A stretch of 20,029 nucleotides of DNA from IMG/VR virus record IMGVR_UViG_3300034073_000061, positions 1 to 20,029 of that record. The stretch is one strand, 5' to 3'. The stretch is from a virus. Shown piece after piece: positions 14,949 through 20,029 of this stretch. The notes beneath the pieces are model-generated. The model saw nothing but the letters and a program-made list of their open reading frames with translations. It was not told where the DNA came from and ran no database searches. Position 1 is the first letter of the stretch. Every line of letters begins with the position of its first letter. The translations under genes and the position numbers were made by a program.

Positions 14949-15140
14949 ATGATAAATACAGAAAAACAAATACAATGGGAATTATATCAATTACTTTTAC
15001 ATATTGAATACAATCCTGAATATACTGTAAAAGAAATTAAAAAAGATATTGCTGATATTTTAGCTGATGTAAATGGTATTAAAAGATACCAAGTTTTAGA
15101 TACTGTTAAAGAGGAAGTTAGTAATTTTAATCAAGAATAA
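14949..15140 (+). CDS. 63-aa unknown protein, only plus-strand gene in the head operon
   Basis: The protein starts MINTEKQIQWELYQLLLHIE and contains EYTVKEIKKDIADILADVNG. It is small, helical and acidic, without signal peptide or cysteines. It has a good ribosome binding site (AAAGGA) and codon use like its neighbours. It runs against all other genes: convergent with the portal gene (5 nt apart) and divergent from the MuF gene. Such an isolated reversed gene is typical of an inserted accessory gene expressed at another time, for example an early or host-directed function. It could equally be a small regulator. I do not recognise the family. Confidence 0.7.
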   Translation: MINTEKQIQWELYQLLLHIEYNPEYTVKEIKKDIADILADVNGIKRYQVLDTVKEEVSNFNQE

Positions 15141-15145
15141 AATTA

Positions 15146-16543
15146 TTAAACTGTCGGTAATGTTATTGGTTGTTGTGGAAATTCTCCTAGAGCTTGTGTG
15201 TTAGTTTCAATTTCAGCATCTATTATTACTAACTTTTCATCATCATCAATTACAGTTCTAGCAATTTGTTTATCTAGTTCTTTTGTGAAAGTAGATGATT
15301 TAATATTACTTGCTTTAGCTTGTTGTAATAATTCTAAATCTGTTGCCCAATCTCTAATATCAAAAGTTTCTGGATATTTAACTTCACCATCAAATATTGT
15401 TTCTTGCCATAAAGCATATAATCTCCAAATTTGTTCTTCAGCTAATTCCATTAATTTTGATTTTTGAGATAGTCTAGCATTTAATAATTCAAATTCAGTT
15501 CTCAATGCAATACCAGAAGCAACTCTTTCGCTTGTTGCTCTAATAGAACCTACGTGGCTTAATCTATTTATTGCATCAACTTTATTTGATATTGATTTTA
15601 ATACACCATCTAAATTACTTCCACTTGGTTGTAAGATATAAGGTTTTAAGTTAGCATCAATGTTATCAGGAATTTCAATTATAGAACCTGCACCAGCACC
15701 AGCATCAGTATCTCTTGTTTTAACTAATGATGGGTGATTTGATAATCTAATAATCTGTTCTATTTCAGATAGTTCGTTATAAATTGCTTTTTGTAAATCA
15801 GCGACATCTGTTAAATCAGAAATACCAACTGCTCTCATTGGTGATCTTTGATTGTATAAAATAACTGCTGGTATTTTGCCTATTGGGTTTTCTAATGTTT
15901 GAGTTAATTTAGGTTCTTCTCTACTGTTTGTTGATAAGAAAACACAATCAACTCTGTCCTCATACCAAATTTTATAATACTCACCATTTTGATCTATTGA
16001 TTCTCTGATTTTTAAATATTCTAAATAATAATAACCAGATTCATTTCTTCTGTAATTCCAATCAATAACATTTTCAGGAGTATAAATATTTAGATATGGT
16101 CTTATTCCTTGATTTAATTCTTCTGCTCTTGTCATTACATTTGTTGATGGTTTATCTAGTAATAACCAAGTATGTCCATAGATACTTGCATAAGTTTGTG
16201 CTTCACGCATTAAACTATTAAATGATCTTCCTTCTAAATCAGCATCTTGTAAAAAATATTGAACTGTTGCATCTTGTTCTAACGCACCTAATTCTCTAGT
16301 AGGTAATACTCTAAATAGAAATGATGAATAAATATCTATTACATTACGACAATGATTGTCTAATGGTGTGTAAGATAATCTTTTAAAATATTCTGATTCT
16401 AATTCTAATTGATATGCTTGTAAAAACTTACCATCTTGAAACTCTTTGCCACCTAAATAACTTCTTATAAAGTATTCCCATCTAGGCATCATACCTTTAT
16501 AAAATTGATGTTGCTGTTCTATGTCTTGTCTTGTGTATGCCAT
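15146..16543 (-). CDS. Portal protein (DUF4055-like)
   Basis: The 465-aa protein starts MAYTRQDIEQQHQFYKGMMP and contains YLGGKEFQDGKFLQAYQLEL and YTPLDNHCRNVIDIYSSFLF near the N-terminus, as in DUF4055-type portals. The central stem and clip region includes SDLTDVADLQKAIYNELSEI, and the long helix around ATSERVASGIALRTEFELLN is typical of portal wings. Portals form the dodecameric ring for DNA entry and bind the terminase. The ATG shares a base with the TerL stop (TAATG). Order TerL-portal-MuF supports it, despite the inserted opposite gene downstream. Confidence 0.88.
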   Translation of the reverse strand: MAYTRQDIEQQHQFYKGMMPRWEYFIRSYLGGKEFQDGKFLQAYQLELESEYFKRLSYTPLDNHCRNVIDIYSSFLFRVLPTRELGALEQDATVQYFLQDADLEGRSFNSLMREAQTYASIYGHTWLLLDKPSTNVMTRAEELNQGIRPYLNIYTPENVIDWNYRRNESGYYYLEYLKIRESIDQNGEYYKIWYEDRVDCVFLSTNSREEPKLTQTLENPIGKIPAVILYNQRSPMRAVGISDLTDVADLQKAIYNELSEIEQIIRLSNHPSLVKTRDTDAGAGAGSIIEIPDNIDANLKPYILQPSGSNLDGVLKSISNKVDAINRLSHVGSIRATSERVASGIALRTEFELLNARLSQKSKLMELAEEQIWRLYALWQETIFDGEVKYPETFDIRDWATDLELLQQAKASNIKSSTFTKELDKQIARTVIDDDEKLVIIDAEIETNTQALGEFPQQPITLPTV

Positions 16544-17775
16544 TATGAAAATCTCTTAGGTGTTGATTTAGGTAAATTTGAAGTAATTGGAAATAAATAA
16601 TCTATTGCGTAACCAAGTGCATCAGTCATATGATCGTAACCATTATTTTTTTCTGGTTGATTTGTGCCTTCTTTATAGACTTGTTTCATTAAACTATTTA
16701 TTAGTGTTTTACAAGAATGATCTATAAATATAGATCGCTTTCCGTCAAAACTTTTTAATTTTGAATTAACAGCGTTAATCCTATCCCTTATTAAAGGGTG
16801 ACTAGACTTACATTTAACATTAAGCCCAGCATTTTGCAATATAGTTAAGTCAGTTCTTCCACCTGCTGATGTTTTGCGTTGCCTACTAGCTGGGTCTGGA
16901 TATATAACTATCTTTTGTTTTGGGTACCTACTAAACAATTCATCAATAAATTCATCAGTATTTGAACTGTAAATAACTATTTCATCAAATACTTCTACAA
17001 TATTATTTTTAATATGAAATAAACAAGCACTCATTGGGTCAATGTTAAAGTCCATACCCAAATGAATAACAGCATCTTTATCATATTTACATTCTTTAAT
17101 ATTTTCTTCTCTACTAAAGTTATAATAAACAACACCAGCATAAGTTTCAAATGATGCTAGATATTCTTGTCTAAATGTCCTTTCATCTAAATCTTTTTTA
17201 GCTTGTTCAATTTCAGCTTGTTCTACTTGCCCACCCTCTAGTGTTGTGTACTTGAAAGACTTCCATTCTTTATCATCACCCAATCCTCTTTGGTAAATGT
17301 TATATGACCAGCTACCAAATCCTCTTGGTGTTCCAGTAAATAATACAGAACCATTTGCGTGTTTATCAGATATTGTTGGTCTTAATACTTCAGTCCACGC
17401 TTCTTCTGGTATATCTGCAAACTCATCAAGAACTAAAAAGTTTAATCCTACTCCTCTTAAATTATCTGGAGATTTATCAGCACCTTTTAAACTTATTTGA
17501 CAACCATTTTTAAGTATTAATGTTAAGTCAGATTCATTAGTATATTTTACCCATCTACAATCAGTAACCTTTTTCTTTAATGGCTTCCACATTATTTCTT
17601 TACTCATTCTGTAGGTTGGGCTTACATAGAATATCTTTCCATTTTTATTTCGTGAGGCAAATCTTAATAACTCATACATAGCTAAATGAGTCTTACCAAA
17701 TCTTCTGCCAGTAATTAAAACTCTGAATCTATTCGGACAAGTGAATACAGCTTTTTGTGCCTCGCTAAATGACAT
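16543..17775 (-). CDS. terL: Terminase large subunit
   Basis: The 410-aa protein holds both terminase domains. The ATPase has a Walker A GRRFGKTH (23-30), a Walker B with acidic pair FLVLDEF (113-119) and the coupling motif TGTPRG (147-152). The C-terminal RNase H-like nuclease has MDFNIDP (241-247), DPAS (294-297) and DHMTDALGYA (381-390), giving the acidic metal ligands Asp242, Asp294 and Asp385. It pumps DNA into the prohead through the portal and cuts the concatemer. It directly follows a 61-aa gene and has no strong ribosome binding site. Domain content is complete. Confidence 0.96.
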   Translation of the reverse strand: MSFSEAQKAVFTCPNRFRVLITGRRFGKTHLAMYELLRFASRNKNGKIFYVSPTYRMSKEIMWKPLKKKVTDCRWVKYTNESDLTLILKNGCQISLKGADKSPDNLRGVGLNFLVLDEFADIPEEAWTEVLRPTISDKHANGSVLFTGTPRGFGSWSYNIYQRGLGDDKEWKSFKYTTLEGGQVEQAEIEQAKKDLDERTFRQEYLASFETYAGVVYYNFSREENIKECKYDKDAVIHLGMDFNIDPMSACLFHIKNNIVEVFDEIVIYSSNTDEFIDELFSRYPKQKIVIYPDPASRQRKTSAGGRTDLTILQNAGLNVKCKSSHPLIRDRINAVNSKLKSFDGKRSIFIDHSCKTLINSLMKQVYKEGTNQPEKNNGYDHMTDALGYAIDYLFPITSNLPKSTPKRFS

Positions 17776-17961
17776 TTAATTATTTGATCTTAAATGTTTC
17801 TCTAAATCATCTTCTAGTTTTTTTATGATTAAATTAAGTTTTTGAATTTCTTCTTTATAAAAATCATTCTGTTTTAATGATTCATAAAGTCTTACTTCCA
17901 AGTCGTGAGTACCACGCATTTTTTTATCAATCATATTCGTTGGTTTTTTTCTTCCACACAT
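17776..17961 (-). CDS. 61-aa coiled-coil protein upstream of TerL
   Basis: The protein starts MCGRKKPTNMIDKKMRGTHD and then forms one long charged helix, YKEEIQKLNLIIKKLEDDLE, with a heptad pattern. It overlaps the previous gene by 31 nt and ends one base before the TerL start, so its translation may feed TerL expression. The basic N-terminus with one Cys followed by a coiled coil suggests an oligomeric binding protein. I do not recognise it. Confidence 0.6.
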   Translation of the reverse strand: MCGRKKPTNMIDKKMRGTHDLEVRLYESLKQNDFYKEEIQKLNLIIKKLEDDLEKHLRSNN

Positions 17962-18152
17962 TTGAACATTAAATCCTTATATATAATACCTTGTTCGTTT
18001 AAAGTTTCTACAATTAAATCTCTTTGTTTATAACCAAAATTATAACAATCTTCTAATGTCTTAAATGTTCTATTATCTTCCATCTTTAAAAATATGGGTC
18101 TATATTCATAGCCATTAGAAATAAACAGTAGGAATATAACAAAATATTCCAC
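17931..18152 (-). CDS. 73-aa protein with N-terminal signal or membrane segment
   Basis: The GTG start at 18150-18152 overlaps the upstream TAG stop by one base. Residues 3-12 (YFVIFLLFIS) are hydrophobic and fit a short signal peptide or membrane anchor. The remainder is polar, with two cysteines (in LEDCYNFGYKQ and MFKCVEEK) that could pair in the periplasm. Small exported proteins with this look are frequent in marine phages, from memory. A role in lysis or in altering the envelope is possible but not shown. Confidence 0.6.
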   Translation of the reverse strand: MEYFVIFLLFISNGYEYRPIFLKMEDNRTFKTLEDCYNFGYKQRDLIVETLNEQGIIYKDLMFKCVEEKNQRI

Positions 18153-18475
18153 TACTTTTTCTTATTCTGATACGCCTTCAAATATCTTCTACCTAAAGCT
18201 ACTGCTTCAGATTTACTTTTTCCTCTATAACCCCATGCCTCTAGTGATAGTTTTAATCTAGTTTTTCTACCCTTATTATCAAACAATCTTCCTTGTGAAC
18301 TACCCATTCTAACTAGAAATGAACCTTTGCGTCTATATTCAGATAAAGTATCTGGTCTATTTCTTACTGGTGGTCTTAAATTGCTACCAGTTGCTCTATT
18401 AATTTTTGCTCTACCTGAAGCTGATAATCCACCTTTTGGATTTTTATCTGATTTAGTTAATCTATATCTTCTCAT
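18152..18475 (-). CDS. 107-aa conserved phage protein (DUF6321-like)
   Basis: The strongly basic protein has NPKGGLSASGRAKINRATGS at residues 12-31, then LRPPVRN, SFLVRMGSSQG, DNKGRKTRLKLSLEAWGYRG and a basic helix at the end. This KGGLsakGRa..NraTGsNL pattern is known from a family of small phage proteins often found near terminase genes (I believe Pfam DUF6321). The Arg/Lys content and Gly turns suggest nucleic acid binding, possibly in packaging, but its function is not established. It overlaps the 53-aa gene upstream by 14 nt. Confidence 0.75.
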   Translation of the reverse strand: MRRYRLTKSDKNPKGGLSASGRAKINRATGSNLRPPVRNRPDTLSEYRRKGSFLVRMGSSQGRLFDNKGRKTRLKLSLEAWGYRGKSKSEAVALGRRYLKAYQNKKK

Positions 18476-18623
18476 ATTTTTTTAAGTTTAAACTTACTGG
18501 TGCTTGTTTTTTTACTTTTAAATTATGTCTTTTCATTAATAACTTAACAACACAATCATTACACGCTTTAATTCTTTGTTCTAGTTTATTAACTATAGTT
18601 GTTCTGCAAAAGATACATTTCAT
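18462..18623 (-). CDS. 53-aa zinc-ribbon-like protein overlapping TerS
   Basis: This small gene starts at ATG 18621-18623, overlapping the TerS stop by 4 nt (ATGA), and ends at TAG 18462-18464 inside the next gene. The product begins MKCIFCRTTIVNKLEQRIKA and continues CNDCVVKLLMKRHNLKVKKQ. The cysteines are C3, C6, C21 and C24, two CxxC pairs 14 residues apart, a classical zinc-ribbon arrangement, followed by a basic tail. It fills a gap of about 145 nt with no other gene. A nucleic acid-binding role with the terminase is plausible but inferred. Confidence 0.72.
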   Translation of the reverse strand: MKCIFCRTTIVNKLEQRIKACNDCVVKLLMKRHNLKVKKQAPVSLNLKKYEKI

Positions 18624-18946
18624 AAAATATCATCAATAGGTAATGGGCTATAATCATCACCAACATTCTGATCATTTTGACCTAATATTTGTTTTCCTAG
18701 CCAAATTAACATAGTTGTATTACCTTTCATGGCTACTTCAAATTGCTTCCTTCTTAGCTTTATTTTACCACTAGCCTTCCCTTTTGCTATTTCTGGTGAA
18801 TAATTATTTGTAAGGGTATGTCTATCGCACTTAAAGAAACTTGCCATTTCCTCTAAAGTACAATGATAACTTGCTAATGCAGTAACCTGCTCTTTGTCTA
18901 AAACTATTGCTGGTCGCCCAGCTTTTTTCTTTTCTTCATTTTCCAT
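18620..18946 (-). CDS. terS: Terminase small subunit
   Basis: The 108-aa protein has the short basic start KKKAGRPAIVLDKEQV, a helix-turn-helix around residues 17-50 (LEEMASFFKCDRHTLTNNYS), and a helical oligomerisation part (KLRRKQFEVAMKGNTTMLIW, LGKQILG). This is the usual outline of small terminases, which recognise the packaging site on phage DNA and recruit TerL. Four small genes separate it from TerL, a wider gap than usual. A short 36-nt gap precedes it, and it overlaps the zinc-ribbon gene. Confidence 0.8.
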   Translation of the reverse strand: MENEEKKKAGRPAIVLDKEQVTALASYHCTLEEMASFFKCDRHTLTNNYSPEIAKGKASGKIKLRRKQFEVAMKGNTTMLIWLGKQILGQNDQNVGDDYSPLPIDDIL

Positions 18947-18982
18947 AATTAACCGATAATGTAATCGTAAATATGGCTATTA

Positions 18983-19306
18983 TTACTTTTTAAGTGATTT
19001 GTAAAGAAACTCTAATAGATTCTGATTTTGATATAGTATATGGCAAATTCCATTAGCTAGTGAATTACAAGTTATTTCCTCAGCTTTAGCTGATAAATCT
19101 ATTTTGTATTCATCGTGAATTAAATGAAATATCTCGTGAAATAAAGTATTGCTCATTTCAATATTGTTTAATGATTTATCTATAGTCATTATGTTTTTGT
19201 CTGAGTCAAATTCACCAAATATTTTTTTCTTAGATGCTATTTCCTTGTCAATGTAGTCTAACTTAATTAGTCTGCTTCCAAAGACTATCTCGTTAGGTAA
19301 ACTCAT
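18983..19306 (-). CDS. Small HExxH zinc metallopeptidase (ImmA/IrrE-like)
   Basis: The 107-aa protein carries NTLFHEIFHLIHDEYKIDLS with the zinc ligands His57 and His61 and catalytic Glu58. An AEEITCNSLANGI helix (about 75-87) provides a candidate third ligand (Glu76 or Glu77). A preceding beta hairpin, GEFDSDKNIMTIDKSL, completes the minimal ImmA/IrrE (DUF955) fold. Such enzymes cleave regulators or other proteins; no helix-turn-helix partner domain is present here. It is coupled by ATGA overlap to the basic 57-aa gene upstream. The substrate is unknown; it could act on a host protein during infection. Confidence 0.78.
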   Translation of the reverse strand: MSLPNEIVFGSRLIKLDYIDKEIASKKKIFGEFDSDKNIMTIDKSLNNIEMSNTLFHEIFHLIHDEYKIDLSAKAEEITCNSLANGICHILYQNQNLLEFLYKSLKK

Positions 19307-19476
19307 TTTCTTTTAAGTTTTTTAGCTATATAAAGGTTTTTAACAAGACTAGTTTTTTTACCAAATTTTTGACCAGCAGATCTTCTTGCTGTTTTATATT
19401 TCTTTGATTTTGTATTAAATGGTTTTGGTTTACCATACTTAGCAGGTCTTTTTCTTTCCCATACAGGTTTTTTCAT
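19303..19476 (-). CDS. 57-aa highly basic protein
   Basis: This short gene begins MKKPVWERKRPAKYGKPKPF, continues with KSKKYKTARRSAGQKFGKK and ends LYIAKKLKRK. More than a third of the residues are Lys or Arg, with no acidic cluster. It starts 4 nt inside the 35-aa gene and ends 4 nt inside the metallopeptidase gene, both as ATGA overlaps, which supports real translation. Its charge suggests binding to nucleic acid or to the cell envelope. The family is not recognised. Confidence 0.65.
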   Translation of the reverse strand: MKKPVWERKRPAKYGKPKPFNTKSKKYKTARRSAGQKFGKKTSLVKNLYIAKKLKRK

Positions 19477-19580
19477 TTTTTCTTTTTTGGTTTTTTAGGT
19501 TTATAAACTCTATAACTGCCTTTAGCTTTTTGTGGTGTTATGAGAACACTTACTGATGTTGATGTAGTTTCATTTGCCAT
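19473..19580 (-). CDS. 35-aa peptide with basic tail
   Basis: The peptide begins MANETTSTSVSVLITPQKAK and ends with a Lys/Pro-rich tail (YKPKKPKKKK). Its first seven residues, MANETTS, are the same as the first seven of the major capsid protein, with different codons at three of them. It overlaps the genes on both sides. Coding status depends on the overlap pattern and on closing the gap; there is no clear ribosome binding site. Function unknown. Confidence 0.5.
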   Translation of the reverse strand: MANETTSTSVSVLITPQKAKGSYRVYKPKKPKKKK

Positions 19581-19668
19581 TTTTTAATCTTTTATTTCTT
19601 TGTTTATTAATATGATTCCAAATTAACCTATCTAATAAACTATTAATTTTAATTAATAATTTAATCAT
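19570..19668 (-). CDS. 32-aa cationic amphipathic peptide after the lysin
   Basis: The peptide begins MIKLLIKINSLLDRLIWNHI and continues NKQRNKRLKNGK. Residues 1-20 alternate hydrophobic and charged positions, giving an amphipathic helix, and the tail is strongly basic. An AAAGG ribosome binding site and ATGA overlap with the lysin stop support translation. Placement directly after a cell-wall enzyme invites a role in lysis, for example disturbing the inner membrane, but no family match is known to me. Confidence 0.5.
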   Translation of the reverse strand: MIKLLIKINSLLDRLIWNHINKQRNKRLKNGK

Positions 19669-20029
19669 ATTTTACCTTTGTATTTAATTAGTATCTGCTT
19701 AACATGATTTGCATATTCTTTACTAGTGCTAAAATTATCTAAAGTATCTGCTAAAATCATTGGGTCTTTCGTTCTATTTCTCACAATTCTAAATTCTTGA
19801 TAATGATGATTAGTATTTAATAGATTAATGTAGAATTTAACTGATTGGCATTTAGTTTTAAATGTTTTAACTCTCCAATTTATTGATGGTTCTTGTTTAA
19901 GTGGCAACATACCATTCTTAGACCATACTTTTATGCCAAATAAGTTTCCACCTTCTATTGCAAATCTTGATGTACCAAAATTAGATTCTACGATTGCTTG
20001 TGCTATAATTAATGATGATGGTATTTGTT
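19665..20029 (-). CDS. Lysin: Bax/FlgJ-like endo-beta-N-acetylglucosaminidase, partial at right edge
   Basis: The open frame continues without a stop to the window edge, so 120 residues are visible and the N-terminus lies outside; an internal ATG at 19910 is not the real start. The visible part opens with PSSLIIAQAIVESNFGTSRF, containing the catalytic Glu of the glucosaminidase (PF01832) family, then EGGNLFGIKVWSKNG. The Bax-like end includes FKTKCQSVKFYINLLNTNHH, YQEFRIVRNR and STSKEYANHVKQILIKYK. Such enzymes cut the glycan strands of peptidoglycan; in phages they serve as endolysins or virion hydrolases. It starts the run of overlapping genes leading to the terminase, so an endolysin role is likely. 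Confidence 0.85.
   Translation of the reverse strand, partial: QIPSSLIIAQAIVESNFGTSRFAIEGGNLFGIKVWSKNGMLPLKQEPSINWRVKTFKTKCQSVKFYINLLNTNHHYQEFRIVRNRTKDPMILADTLDNFSTSKEYANHVKQILIKYKGKI

Noticed and set aside
18947-18982. CGAT-TACATT-ATCG inverted repeat before TerS as an operator or packaging site
   Set aside because: Only four paired bases in AT-rich DNA; expected by chance and not repeated nearby.
19665-19910. Independent 81-aa gene starting at the ATG at 19908-19910
   Set aside because: The frame continues upstream to the window edge and encodes the catalytic part of a glucosaminidase, so this Met is internal.
1-20029. tRNA genes, insertion sequences, integrase or attachment sites
   Set aside because: No cloverleaf-like sequence, transposase motif, terminal inverted repeat pair or recombinase motif was seen by eye on either strand. 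A tRNA scan could still find a divergent one.

Overview
The window looks like the structural half of a tailed, siphovirus-like phage genome, probably marine. The evidence is a lambda-like order of packaging, head, neck and tail genes, very AT-rich DNA, short or overlapping gene junctions, and accessory proteins resembling those of cyanophages and pelagiphages (a 2OG-Fe(II) oxygenase, a 131-aa fibre-linked protein, a glycine-rich fibre tip). There is no integrase, repressor, tRNA or rRNA gene. A low-G+C marine alphaproteobacterial host would fit the base composition, but that is inference. All genes but one lie on the minus strand, so transcription runs from high to low coordinates.

In transcription order: the right edge holds the C-terminal part of a Bax/FlgJ-type glucosaminidase (lysin), followed by a tightly overlapping run of very small genes (32, 35 and 57 aa) and a small HExxH metallopeptidase. 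Next come the small terminase, a 53-aa four-cysteine protein, a 107-aa conserved phage protein, two small proteins of unknown role, the large terminase (TerL) and the portal. A single plus-strand gene (63 aa) then interrupts the head operon, with its own ribosome binding site, a possible promoter and three helically phased AATGTTC repeats. The head module continues with a MuF-like minor head protein, scaffold and major capsid protein. A GC-rich hairpin follows the capsid gene.

The neck and tail module contains a 66-aa unknown, a probable connector, a gpG-like morphogenesis protein, a tail terminator, the tail tube, and a tail chaperone with a clear -1 frameshift site (A AAA AAG) giving a 174-aa G-T fusion. 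The tape measure (683 aa) follows, with five tandem 11-residue repeats near its C-terminus, then two minor tail proteins. The slot where lambda keeps gpK is occupied by a protein resembling toxin-activating (HlyC-type) lysine acyltransferases, in which the two catalytic residues appear substituted. Downstream lie a 952-aa J-like tail tip protein, a 552-aa fibre with a polyglycine-rich receptor-binding-type tip, the 131-aa protein, the 2OG oxygenase, a 95-aa fibre-linked protein and a 35-aa membrane peptide. A promoter with a perfect 6-3-6 inverted repeat in its spacer precedes a truncated gene at the left edge.

The least expected features are the HlyC-like protein in the tail-tip module, the isolated plus-strand gene with phased repeats, the capsid-linked hairpin, and the run of micro-genes between lysin and terminase.
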